A stretch of DNA of 64,000 bases from Petrosia ficiformis (Eukaryota > Porifera > Demospongiae > Haplosclerida > Petrosiidae): NCBI GenBank assembly GCA_947044365.1, contig OX345645.1:4225741-4289740 (forward strand), in the 5' to 3' direction. Shown piece after piece: positions 1-12,300 of this stretch. Position numbers and translations under genes: made by a program. Below the pieces are notes generated by a model. That model made no database searches. It was not told the DNA's origin and saw only the letters and a list, made by a program, of their open reading frames with translations. Numbering within the stretch: the first letter of the stretch is position 1; each line of letters opens with the position of its first letter.

Positions 1-2406
1 GTTCTTACACTAAACCCGAGGTAAGCATGTTGTGTTCTAGTGTTGTAAACAGCATCAGGAAAATATATAACCCTGATGTGGTAAAAAGTGTGCTATATGG
101 AAAATATAGAACTGTTGGTACCTTTGATGTTAGGCATCAAAATGCTATACAAGGGTATATAGACCCTTTTTTTTAACAAAAACTGACAACATTGTAAATA
201 GAAAAAAAGAATTAAAACAAATATACATAAACTTCTGATAAAGCAATTACATATGTTGTGAAACTGTTATTGCAATAATAATTTGTTTGAGTTAATGATG
301 TCACTATTATACTATATAGTAATCAGGTCCTATATTAAACATAATATAGGACCTGACTTTTGTGTCCTCAGGTCTGATATAGCCCTGGCAGGCTCGGGCT
401 ATATCACATCCGCAGACACAAAAGTCAGGTACTATATTTTGTACATAGAACCTGTTAGAATACTATATATTATACGTACATATAATATCATTATAATTAT
501 AATTATAATATATATATAATTGTAATATTATATAATTATATATAATATGTTATTTTAGATTGAACAATATGTTAAAAGAGCAGAAATGCTTAAATCTCTC
601 ATGAAGTCCAGGAGACCATCATTGAGAAATTCAGAGGAATGTAATCAAAGATTATTAGGTATGCATAATTATAAACAAATACACATGTAAGAAACATGCA
701 TATATAGGCCTTATGCACATGTAGGCCATAGGCATAAGTGCCTATATCCTATACATGTATGTGCATGATGTGGAAAACATTTTCAAGTTTACACTGTACA
801 TTTTAAAATCCTATTGAATTCAGGGTTTCTGGATGAGATTGAGATATCTTTTATAGCAAAGTATATAACATTCTTGCATACATCTTTGCAGTGATGGCAT
901 TCACTAGCATGAAGTAACAAACTTCCATATTGAAATCACAGTTTAAAAAAATAAATCATTTTATTTAAAATAAACAAAAAGCCAATTTTATTGTATACAA
1001 ATTCCTCTTTCAGATCAGATGCAAGAAGATATTCCTGCATTAAAAGAAGCTTTAGAGCTAACTACAACAGCTGATAAATTAGAACAGCAACAACTTTACA
1101 CCAGAGCATTAGAACTATATAAAAAAGCTGTAGAGAACCTGCTCCCACTAATAGGTATGTACTTATATACCTGAAGAACCCACTTGTTATATCTCCAGCA
1201 TTCTGTATTTTCTTGTAGCTTTATATAATTATGTGTCTATTAGTATGTATAACTTATTTCTTACAGAATCCGAAAATGGGGACAGAAAGAAGCTTTTAGC
1301 TTCTGAGGTAATGACACATGTTAACATGTACATGTACATATACAGTTTGTATATATCAAGTAAAAATAATTGTATGTTGATATGCAAATAATTTGCTTGT
1401 GTTGCATTGTGATGTTTATATAAGTGTCTGATTACATGTATGTTTTTGAGCACTGTAACTCTTGAGAATATTTATTTGACATGATTAAACTCTGCTTGTA
1501 TAATGCTGTTTTGGTTTTATTTTTGCTGTTTTGGTTTTATTTTTGCATTTGTTTCTAGGTACAGGTATATTTACAAAGAGCAGAAGAATTAACAGTTTTA
1601 ATTGAGGTACAATAATGGTTGCATTTGTTTTGATTCTCGTTCTAGCCTTGTACCCAGGCTCTTAAGATGGCAGAGAAAAAGAGCCTTGCTTGTACATGTG
1701 CTAATTAATTTCCCTGACATCTGGGGCATTCATGAACTATCAAAATAGATATATAGTATAATCAAATTGGCTATATGGTTTCAATCAAGTTATCTATGTT
1801 TCTATACAACACCTTGGATCTCCTGATCATGTTCCAAACCAGGAGCAGATTGTGGCCATATTATTGTGTTTTACATTCCTTTACAATATGACCATGTGGT
1901 GTTTTGCATGTTAATTAGCACATGCACAAACAGTTGAATCTCCTCTCTGCCATATCAAGAGCCTGATTATGAGGTTACTCTGGTACATAATATTTAGTCC
2001 TTGCAGCGACTAGGACTTCTTAATCTAAAGGTCATTCATTTTCATTTTGACCTTACCACAATTAATTTTACAACATATTCTTTTCATATAATGTTATCTT
2101 TTTTGTGTATGTCAAATTTCAATCCAATGCTTCGCTATTGAGTTACAGTATTATTCTTAAACTATAATAATTATAAAGTATATCATAGATCTTGAATGTG
2201 AAAAGAATATAATTAGATGAAATATTTTTAAGAGTGAGTATCACCACTTTCTCTTTGAATCACAGAAAAGAGTCCCAACATTAAATAGAAGTTCACTGAC
2301 ATCTTCAAACTCAATGAAATCGTCCATGACAGAAAGTAAGTCCATCAAACAAATGTTTGTTGTCTTTAGTAATTTTTTTCTTCATACAGGGTGTCCAGTT
2401 CAGTGA
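1..2406 (+). CDS. Tandem MIT-domain protein, ULK3-like kinase C-terminus (5' partial)
   Basis: Six exons are visible: 1-20, 559-658, 1014-1154, 1267-1307, 1559-1606 and 2266-2335. A short end exon 2390-2406 carries the stop. Phases agree at every junction. The first visible part ends with a MIT third helix (reads IEQYVKRAEMLKSLMKS). A complete second MIT domain follows, with helices around ALKEALELTTTADKLEQ, YTRALELYKKAVENLLPL and VQVYLQRAEELTVLIE. A serine-rich tail of about 28 residues comes last. Two MIT domains followed by a short tail is the layout known for ULK3, a Ser/Thr kinase acting in autophagy and Hedgehog signalling whose MIT domains bind ESCRT-III. The kinase domain would lie left of the window and is not seen, so other tandem-MIT proteins remain possible. 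The 54-bp last intron (2336-2389) is a multiple of three with no in-frame stop, so spliced and unspliced forms both reach the same TGA. Confidence 0.6.
311..468. repeat. Compound palindromic repeat, copy 1 (see 39324-39478)
   Basis: The unit has nested inverted repeats: an outer pair around CAGGTCCTATAT / ATAGAACCTG and an inner pair around TTTTGTGTCCTC and GCAGACACAAAA, with GATATAGCC / GGGCTATATC at the core. A second copy lies at 39324-39478, where the outer terminal repeats match at about 25 of 26 bases. It is probably a non-autonomous fold-back or MITE family. It lies in the intron after exon 1-20 of the MIT gene. Confidence 0.75.
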
Positions 2407-3812
2407 CTTATTTCAAGTTTTCTGTGTCTATATCTGTTTTATGTCAATTTTGCTATATAGTACTGTGAAATTATTTCATTGTCATTTGAAGTGGACTTAT
2501 TAGAACATAATAATGCTCAGTGAAATCAAATTCTTGTAATTGACATTGATATATCACTCATAATGAGTTCATAACCTGTATGTTTTATATTGGCCTATAT
2601 CTGTGATATAATTTAAATCAGCCAACTCATGCGATTTCATCCTCGCAGTTTTACACGTATATAGCATATATATAGACCTCTGAAACATGATTTGTATAAT
2701 GTGGCTGTTACACATAGCTAGCAATTAGCTCTCTGGGCTATCCAGGATATTAAATTGCAATTGATAGCATGGTAATTATAGGGAGAATGATGAAGTGTAT
2801 GATAAAGCTCCTATAATGCCTATTACATCTTCCCATCAGTTATGTTTCAAAATGGATTGGATGATGAATGGATTAAACATAACACAAATCAGTATCACAT
2901 CTGCTTCCACCTCTGATTTGCATAAAAACATTTACATTTTTTAATTCATCTTGCTTATAATTTTATAGTATAATTCCTTTTGAGTACCACTCTTTGAATG
3001 TATATATATATAATTATGTTGTCTAAACATGCAGAAGTATGCCATGTAAAAAAATAGTCTGAAAATGAGTCAGGTGTCGCATTAATCGATTTCCAATCTC
3101 TTGAAACTGGCACAAAAGCATGGAATGTATATAGTCCCAGCTGGGCATACAATTAGAATACTCACACCAATTAATGTCATGGCCTCTCCCTCAACAGTGC
3201 TTAAACTCTATGTTGCTCACTGGTTTATAGAATTAGTGACCACTTCCTCAAAATAATAGTATTCACACATGTCCTGCTTTATTGATGGACTACGAGTAGA
3301 CATAATACAATTTTATTCATTGGAGTGTAAGTATAGATAGCTGTGTGTGACTGGTTTGATAAATAAAATTCTGTGTAGTTGTTATAGCTTTGGACACAAG
3401 AGCAAATTAAGATTCTTCAAGCATGCTATATGCAACCTCCTGTGTTAGTACTGTTTTTGTATAATACATGGTACATGTAATGTAATTTAATTGATGATGT
3501 AATATTACTATAGTAGTAAATACTAAATAAAGTATTCCTTCATAATGGATAGAAGCAGCTAATAATTTTATGTATTGTTGTTTACATAGCAACAATTTCT
3601 TCTATTGATAGAAATGATTTTATTTCTATTATCGAAGGTGGACCAAATTTCATCTGTTTACATTGAACAATCAGGTATTCTTGAGTATGTCTATCATAGT
3701 TTATGACTTTGGAATGTCAACATATACATAACTTAGTGACAGATGGAGTAGCACAGTTTTCCAAAATTGATGTACTGTTTGTACCCAGTCATCTTGAAAG
3801 GTAATATCAATG
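2407..3812. other. Intergenic stretch, no gene seen
   Basis: AT-rich sequence between the stop of the MIT gene and the relic at 3813. I see no exon with matching splice sites and no domain-like reading frame on either strand. It holds only short TA runs. Confidence 0.5.
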
Positions 3813-4330
3813 TTAGGTATGATCGAAACTGTCAGGAACTTCATTTCTATTTAACATATTTGTAACATGAGGGCCTATATACAAATACATCAATTCACAT
3901 GATGGAAACGTTTGTTCTCTTTCTAGTGTTATAAGGGAATAATTAGCTTGCAGAGATGGCAAAATTCCTTCAATGAGTTTAACAACATTCAAAGTTTGGT
4001 TGTTTTTCAGCAGCTCTGCAATTATTAACGATGGAATACGGGGATATTTATTAGAGCTCATTACTAACAGGGACAAAAACTGGATAGTATCATTTTTCTC
4101 TGCTCCAGCAAGCAAACTGAATACTAATGTGTTGCTTTGTGGAACATTTCAATTAGTAATGTTATAATGTTGTGATTTGCAGACATTGTTTTCTCCAATT
4201 TAAGCGGTAATTCATCATTGATATGCTTTTCATATTGATTAAAAATTCATAGTACGGACGTGTAAAATACTTATATAGTTCAGGCAGTTTGAACAGCTCT
4301 TTCTGAAATATTCTTGATATTTATCATCTT
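3813..4330 (-). pseudogene. Frameshifted relic of an unrecognised gene
   Basis: Reading the minus strand, three frames in turn give protein-like sequence. About 4310-4235 gives FQKELFKLPELYKYF and onwards. About 4235-4130 gives a stretch containing LEKTMSANHNIITLLIEMFH. 4115-3813 gives a 100-residue open frame rich in Leu and Ile ending in DSFDHT and a stop. The pieces are adjacent and collinear, so the simplest reading is one coding segment broken by at least two frameshifts. A MITE at 4331 marks its upstream end. I do not recognise the family. Introns at the frame changes are not excluded, but no good splice sites are present there. Confidence 0.4.
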
Positions 4331-4525
4331 TATCCCTTAGAGGACTGATGTCACATATGTGATATTTGCCCCTATACAGTTTGGAGTGTGTTCCTAGCAT
4401 TATGATGTGCTCCGAATGTTTGCAATTGGCATTAGAGATAAGCCCATAAAAATGCCAAAAAAAGTTGATGGTTTTTCAGCTGCCCCTTGACCTAAATAAC
4501 GAGCATGGGGGTGTCCTTCAGATGC
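4331..4525. repeat. piggyBac-like MITE, left-end fragment
   Basis: Begins with CCCTTAGAGGACTGATGTCA and continues through AAAAAAAGTTGATGGTTTTT. It matches in order the left half of the complete copy at 15004-15432 (CCCTTAGAGCACTGCTGTCA, then AAAAAAGTTAACGGTTTTTC). The right end is not found nearby. Confidence 0.6.
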
Positions 4526-6211
4526 AGAAATATACACACAGTCAGTGTGTACAACCACACACCAATATGATTGAGTAATGTTTCTCATTAACATTAGTTT
4601 CACTTTCCCAATGATAATCTTTCGTCCACTGTAAAGTTGGTTGAATTTGAATGCTATGTACAAGTTTGCTTTTCCTCTACACAGGCTTCCGACCACAACA
4701 CCCTATGCCAATGCAAACTTCCCATTGTATGAGATCAATCCTTATGAAAGTCTGAATGTAAAATTAAATGTGCTATTTAAAATGTATATTTTTACAGTCT
4801 GGTATGGTATAAGAAGTATATATGCATTGTTAGGGTTATAATTTTGTTGATATATTTCTTCTCACTCAAACATAAAATCATCTGCATAGGCAGAGCGGAA
4901 GATTACGGTTTTCTGTCTGTCTGATTTTTATGCACATTTCTGGACAACTAACAGCATTGAGACTTCGATTGAGCTACCAAAAGGTGTGAAATTATACAAG
5001 GATCAAAATAAAAGACGTCTAAAACCTTTCGGTTTTAAAGTTATGACAATTTTTACAACTCACGATTGCTGTTTCACCATTTTCAGAAGATTTCTGGTAG
5101 TAAAAGAGTACATGGAAACACAACTCATACTGTTCAAAGGCTATCACTGTTGAATCACAACTTGAAGTACAATGAAGATATTTAGTACTAGTACAATAAC
5201 ACAAATACATAAAATAACATACGTTCTCTTCGCCTCCTACCGCGAATTGGCCTCCTGCTAGACTGGGAACAAGACTAGCTGGCTACGTGACTCTCATAAC
5301 GAGGTGTGGCTCAGCATCACATCAAACTGTTTGCAGGTTCTTCTGGACCTACTGGAGCAAATTAACAATCACTTCAAATTTCAAGTACAGCATAATGCAA
5401 AAGTGTGAGAAAACACTCCAACATCTTCCAGCCCAATAGTAGTCTTGTGTCTGCCCTGCAAGACTACGTACCTCAGTAGAAGCAGTTAGAAAGCAAGTGT
5501 GCACATCACACACACACACACATATATCATACTTGTGCCCTTAGCTAACTTCAAAGTAACATCAAAGGGGTGGACATTTGAATGAAAGTGCTGTCAGACT
5601 ATATACATCTAAAAGAGATAATGATCTGTATACGACTGTGTATTGTTTGTTTATAATGACCTTGTGTATTGTTTGTTTATAATGACCTTTATATGAATGT
5701 GAAGTGTTTGTTTATATTTCAATTAACATTTTAATCTATATACTGAAAGATTTGTTATGTATCTATATACTTAGATAATTGTGTTTTGGGCAATAGAATG
5801 CTGACATGCCACCACCTTACTGGTATACCCTCGTAATCTACAGTAATTTGGGGTGTGGTATATACATCCAAGAGTTGCAGTGAAATTTCTTGATGACTAC
5901 TATAAATAGAAACACTCCCTTCTATAATTAAAAACCACACCCAAACCTAACAATGATGCCTAGAATATATAATGATGATGTAAATCCGCTGGAGTTACAT
6001 GAAGAAACTTTAGTTTTATATGAAGTATGTGTGTACTTCCTTTCTGAGCTTCTTGTGTAAAATTACAACATTAAATCTCAAAGGGATAGATCACACTGCT
6101 GATGGTAAGCTTACTTGGATGCAAACTGCTAAAAACATGCTCAATGACTGATGAGAAACACAATGCAAACCATGATGTTGTGCTTTATAACATAAAAATT
6201 ACATATTTGTT
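4526..6211. other. Intergenic repeat-rich stretch, no gene seen
   Basis: Contains a copy of the CGTAGGCGGAG-type repeat (4888-5105), a CA microsatellite near 5505-5522, and a 26-bp unit tandemly doubled at about 5635-5690 (TGTGTATTGTTTGTTTATAA). At 5812-5870 there is a segment that recurs reverse-complemented at 62390-62445 (around CCCCAAATTACTG and TTACGAGGGTATACCA). No coding signal was seen. Confidence 0.5.
4888..5105 (+). repeat. Dispersed repeat, CGTAGGCGGAG family, copy 1
   Basis: Shares its ordered landmarks (GGAAGATTACGGTTTTCTGT, GACTTCGATTGAGCTACC, ACAAGGATCAAAATAAAA, AAAGTTATGACAATTTTTAC, AACTCACGATTGCTGTTTCA) with copies at 23843-24360, 29255-29700 and, inverted, 62560-62710. The ends are undefined. 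Confidence 0.65.
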
Positions 6212-6375
6212 ATGGAAATACAACCTAATTCATTTAAAATTCTACTAAGAGTTTGTTTTGAATGGTCTTCACTACTAATATACAACAGTTGGCGTACTAA
6301 GTCTTAAAGCTATGGAAATACAACCTAATTCTTTTAAAATTCTACTAAGAGTTTGTTTTGAATGGTCTTCATTAC
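6212..6375. repeat. Direct duplication at the 3' end of the Death-domain gene
   Basis: A segment of about 63 bp beginning ATGGAAATACAACCTAATTC occurs at 6212 and again at 6312, so the period is 100 bp and the copies differ at only a few bases. The second copy is the end of the Death-domain exon on the minus strand. The stop codon (6275-6277) lies in the linker between copies. Confidence 0.9.
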
Positions 6376-9300
6376 TGTGTGTACTTTGCCACGAGAATAG
6401 TAATGACATAGTGAGGTGCCAACCACTGTACTTCTTCTGTAACTCCCCCCACTCATCCAGTGGTATCTCCAGTTTTTCTGCAAGTTCTGCAAGTTTCTGC
6501 TGGTTCTCTTTCCTTGCCAGCTCTTTAGCTACATCCAGCATCTCCTCAGGCTTAAGTGGTTTATCTAGATTAATAAAGAACAATTATTTTATGAAAACAT
6601 AATCATACAAATCTTACGTTTTTGTAGCCTGTACATTTCATCATGGTGAACAACTTGACACTGGAAAAAAGTAGAAAAAAATGTGTAATGTTTGTATACA
6701 TCATCCTTAGGCATAATATTTTACTACATTATAGCAGGAGTCCTACAATTACATTAAGCACGGTGACCACAGTAGTTCTACATAAACTATTAAATGCAAA
6801 TGCTGTGAATTAAAATGAGGGCAGAACAAAGATATGATCTGTATTATGCCTAAATAATTATTGTATTGTATAATTGTAAACTACTTCAAGCTCAGCAACC
6901 AAGTTGCTACTAGTATACACATTTTTTTTACCCACTTTTTACATTTGAGGCTTTTTAGATACAATTGGTTGCTTTGTTCAAACATAAAAATAATTATAAT
7001 TATATATGACTTAACTAGTACTTGTATAATTATTAGACCAAATGTGGTACATACAACAAGTAATTAATTTCATTAATTCAATAACTCTAAGTCATAAATC
7101 ACTATGCATGTGTGTATAGGAATAAAGAATTACCTTTTTAACAGCTTGTACCCAACATTTACAACAAAGATTCTCCTTATAAAACTTTTGGCACTCATCA
7201 CAAAAATCCGACTCGTAGTCACTATACATGAAATGATGCGTTTTCTTCTTTTTACACCAGAGACCAAAATTGAATTTTAAGTTTTGAATCTGGTTAGTTT
7301 TCTTCTGAAGTGCTTTGCAGCACGCTCCAAGAACATGAGTACATATACCAACTGTTGTGTCTGCTTTCAGTACAGCTTCGTCTTCATTTAGTAGTCGTAA
7401 CTCTACATTTGTATCTTGATATATAATTGATAATTCAATTGCTGGACCATTCCCTTTGGGAAGAAACTTGAATTTCGTTATATTACATGGCTTGGTAGCT
7501 ACAAGAGAAGCATAAGGGATGCGCTTCATTATGGCATGTGCAATACAAGCTTGTATATTAGCAGGAAAGTTCAGACTATTGATAACAATGTAAGCAGAAT
7601 TATCTCTGTGTGAAGACTCGATAATGGGAAGAGTAGTGCGCGCTAAGGGTATGAAATAACACACCTCTCCTGGCAAAAGGTGATTATCGTTGGAATCAAT
7701 ACGAGAGGTATCATTAATTGTTGCTACCATTCCAAGTGAAGTGATTATTTTCATGAATGCAACATGTATGCTTCGCAATATGATTTTGGTTTCACTGGCT
7801 GTAATGATACCAATGGATGGTGCAATACTTTCTGAACTTGTTGGATAAAAGAGCTTAGATAGGAGAGAGGAAAATTGTAAAATGTCAACGATCACATAAT
7901 CTTGTAGAATGGGAGAAATTGGTATGTACAGAATACTTCCAAAGTCAGTAAAAGTGTTCAGAAACTGTTTAACATTTTCTGGACTCATGTTCAACTTTTT
8001 ACCAAGCTGATCGACTCTTTCCTTTGAAATTAAAACTATTGGCTCATCATCTTTCTTAATAGATACGACAATACTACGAAGAAATATCCACTTCAATGGA
8101 AGCTGAAATCTTAAATGTTTGGTACCAGCTACAAGCTTCTCAATCCTCTCTTTGCTAATTTTCATTGACTCATTATCATCCAAATCAATGGGAAGAAACA
8201 CCCAATCATTGTTTCGAGACTTAGCTTGCTTTATGATCTCATCTCTAGTAACTTTTACGAGGTTTGGTGCATCTGTTTCACTACTGATTTTTCTATGAAG
8301 ATTTGGAGCCTTATGTTCAATGTCAGTGGGTATCATGGAAGAATCTTCAAGGGACTGATTTTGTTGTTTTGATGTAGGTATCATAACTGTTATATCTTCT
8401 GTCCTCTTCTTCTTCTGATAGCCTACTGTAGCAAACTGCAGAAGATAGCTCAAACGAGGCCTCCATTGCAACAATAGCTCACAATCCTGTCCACGACTGT
8501 AGTCTTCCTTCTTTAGTTCAGCCTTTTTCGTCATGTTTGGACCATCTCTTTCTTGAGAATAGAATACAAGGCGAACTAGTTTGTGAGAGCTGGCTAAGAT
8601 GAAGGGCAATAAACAATATAGGGCTTTATTGACCCCTATATCCATAACATTTGCTAGTGTTATGCCACCTTGAAGAAGTCCCACTTTAGTTTCTTGACTG
8701 GCAATTACTTTTAACTGCTTCTCTGCCTTTTTTTTGAACCAATTAAGATGCTCATCAAGTAAATTATCACCAAACAATGGACTACCATCGTCTTCAAATT
8801 GGATATTCTCGATGTTTGTCTTACGTAGGACTGCTTGACGTATAATGTGTGAAAGAATGGAAAATATTGCACCATAACGTTTTGTCATGAACGACCATGC
8901 AAACTGATTATGGGGTTCTCCACCAAGTGCGCAGAGACCATACAATGAAAGACCTTTCGGATCTGTAGTCGGTTTCATATAGTCTTCAACTGTGTGACTT
9001 TTTAATTGGATGGCATTTCTAAGTATTTTCCTGAGGACTTCAGATTTGCCCGAGGATGGTAACCCCATTAATGCAACAAGACATACCGATACGGGAACAG
9101 TTCCTTCAAGAATCCAACCTCTTAAAACATCCTGTGTGATAATCATATCCTTCACTGTGTAAACAAAAGGGAGAAATGGGTTAACTCCAATAAGGAGATA
9201 AAGAAATTTACTAAGCAAGTTGATTATGTAGCACAGGGTAGGGTGTTTATATAGAGAGGGGCACCCTGCAGTTTACATGTAATAGATATTACATAGCTCT

Positions 9301-12300
9301 GGGTGTGTTATCGTGTATACACACGAAATGATATTCATAATCCCGAGGGCGTAGCCCGAGGGATTATGAATATCATTGAGTGTGTATCAATAACACACCC
9401 AGCGCTATGTAATACCGTATAGCCGGTAATGTTTGCGAGGAATCAAATTTTGCGAAATTCGCGAATCATTAGAAATCGCAAACATAAGTTCCGCAAAATA
9501 TTAATAATAATTAATTAATTTTTATTAACTATAGTTATTATTATAATTCTTTATTAACTTCATGCACGTGACTGTCTATGTCTAGATTCTAGAACGAGGA
9601 CTCGTGAGTAGTATGTCTTTATTGAGCTACTTTAAGAAACAGCCACAGCCAGGGAACTCTGACACCAAAAGAAAGAAAAAAAGTCGATGAGTGTGTGAAG
9701 CGAGTGTTAGAAAGTCATGATTCGAGGAAGCGTGGGAGTTATAACCACTATACGGCAGAAGAAAGAGCCTCTATTGGAAAATACGCTTCCGAGAATGGCC
9801 CTACCAAAGCAGCAAGGCATTTTACGAAAGTTTTGGGGCGTAATATAAACGAGTCAACAGCAAGAAAGCTAAGGACGGAGTATTTGAAGGAGTTAAAACT
9901 TGTGAAAGAACGTGACACTGCCGGCCAAGTGGTTGCCCTAACAACAAAATGCCAAGGAAGACCACTACTTCTCGGAAAAGAGTTGGACGGTATTGTACAA
10001 GAGTATATAAAAGGGTTGAGAAAGAACAAGGCAATAGTGAATACTAGTATTGTGATGGCAGTTGCTGAAGGTCTTCTTCTCAGCAAAGATCCTTCAAAGC
10101 TTGGCTCAAATGGGGGGGGGGGGGGGCAAATTGTGATCACCAAAGCTTGGGCAAAGTCAATTTTGGGAAGAATGGGGTATCGTAAAAGAAAAGGTACAAA
10201 TGCTGGAAAGATTTCATTAACTCATTTTGAAGAAGTAAAAGAATACTTTTTGGCTGACATCAAAGCCGAAGTACTAATGAACGATATTCCAGATGAGTTG
10301 ATAATTAATTGGGACCAGACCCCACTTCATATCATACCAACTGGTGACTGGACGATGCATCAGGCTGGAGAAAAAATTATATCAATTGCTAACATCGATG
10401 ATAAACGGCAAATAACAGCTGTGCTTGCTGTATCACTGACTGGCACTTACTTATCTCCTCAGTTGATATACCAAGGCAAGACTGAAAGGTGCCATCCTCA
10501 ATTTAATGCTGTACCCGACGGATGGGATATTTGGCATTCCACAAACCATTGGTCAAATGAGGAGACAATGAAACGATACATCTTGAAGGTAATTGTTCCT
10601 TTTGTACAAAAGAAAAGGAAAGAATTAATATTAGCTGAATCCCATCCAGCTTTGGTAATTTACGATGTCTTTAAAGGCCAAACCACCCCTGCCATAAGGA
10701 GCTTACTTTCCAAGAATCACATATCTGTGGTGTTAGTACCTCCCAATTGTACTGACAAACTTCAGCCATTAGATATTGCCATCAACAAGCCAATGAAAGA
10801 CGCCCTTAAAGCTGAATTTCATGCATGGTATGCAGTTCAAGTGCAGAAGAAACTTGAAGAAGGTTCTGCGCTAGATGAACTGAATATTGATACAACAATG
10901 ACTGCAATTAAAGGGCAGAGTTTACAGTGGATCATCAGTGCTTGGAAGAGCATTGAACAACGACCATCTATGGTGATTAATGGCTTTCGTAAAGCTGGGA
11001 TTAGGGATGCCATTTCATCAGTTAAGGATGATGATGACAATGCCAACAGCAAGTACTGCTTCGGAGGATGTAGAGCAAACTAAGCCTTGACTAACTATAA
11101 TTATAGTATTATTATTGTATATAATTATTATTATAGTAATAATGAATTGATTTTTTTTTCTAAATTAACTTTTTTTTTCAAAATACTAATAATTATACCA
11201 ATAATTTAGAATATTTCATGACTGAATAACTGATAACACTGAATTACAGGGAATCAACTGATAGAAGGGAGCATTATACAGAATAATAAATAATACTAAG
11301 TCAAATTATTACAGAATAACAGGGAACTGGGTAAAGGAACATTGTTCAAAGCATTTGATCAAATGAGGTCGCATACTTTCCTGATCAAAGCTTTTCAGTT
11401 CATACCAATGAACTAAAGAAACGCAATTAGCAATTGCGAACAGTCCACAGTCATTATATCCTTTTTGTCTTGGGCTATTATGAAGTTCATATGAAGCTTC
11501 TTGACCAAACAAGCTTCTTATGAGGTGTATTGTTTGTTCATCAACATCGAAGTGAAGGGAATCATATATTTTAACATGGTTAGGCAAACATCCCAATTAG
11601 GCCTGGGCGATATATCGATACCTACGATACTATCGATAGTAAATACGTATCGATACACGTACAGAGCGCTATCGAGAGTATCGTCACGCCCACATTGAGA
11701 GCGCATGCGCAATCGTAAAACACATGCTAAAAAATTCCACAAGATGGCGACTTCAGATCTGTTAAAGTTGGCTAATTTGTTGCCTCTATCAAATGCTTCT
11801 AGTGAGGTTTGGAAGTTTTACGGATTTAAGAATGATGGAGGTAAATTGTTGATGGTGATAAGGTGAGTAGCTACAAAATTTTAGTTAATAAAAGTATTTA
11901 TTATCATGTTTGTTTTACAGGTGTATTGTGTAATTTGTGAGCCTCATCGCCAGTTAAAATATTGTGGAAACACTACTAATCTATTCTCACATTTAAAAAA
12001 ACAAACATCCTCGTGTATATACCTGTAGTAATCTTCAAAAACAATCTACTGAAGCTAGTTCAAGTTGCAGTAGCAAGCCACCACAGAGTATCAACAGATG
12101 GTTTGCTAATCAGGAAAAACTACGACCAGATAGCTCACGTGCAAAAGAACTGTCAAAGAGTGTGGGATATTTTATTGCCAAAGATATGATGCCACTTAAT
12201 GTGGTCCATGTTTTCTCCATGATAACTTACAATGATAAATTAATAATTATGTACCAAATGTGTGGATTTAAGTTGTTTTCAAAAATCTTTTTAAATATTT

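Noticed and set aside
4400..4696. 98-codon minus-strand frame
   Set aside because: Lies within and beside a MITE fragment; composition and lack of motif suggest chance.
5500..5525. Possible CRISPR-like or regulatory repeat
   Set aside because: It is a plain CA microsatellite; no spaced repeat array exists anywhere in the window.
9748..10143. 131-codon minus-strand frame
   Set aside because: It is antisense to the well-supported transposase and has no recognisable motif.
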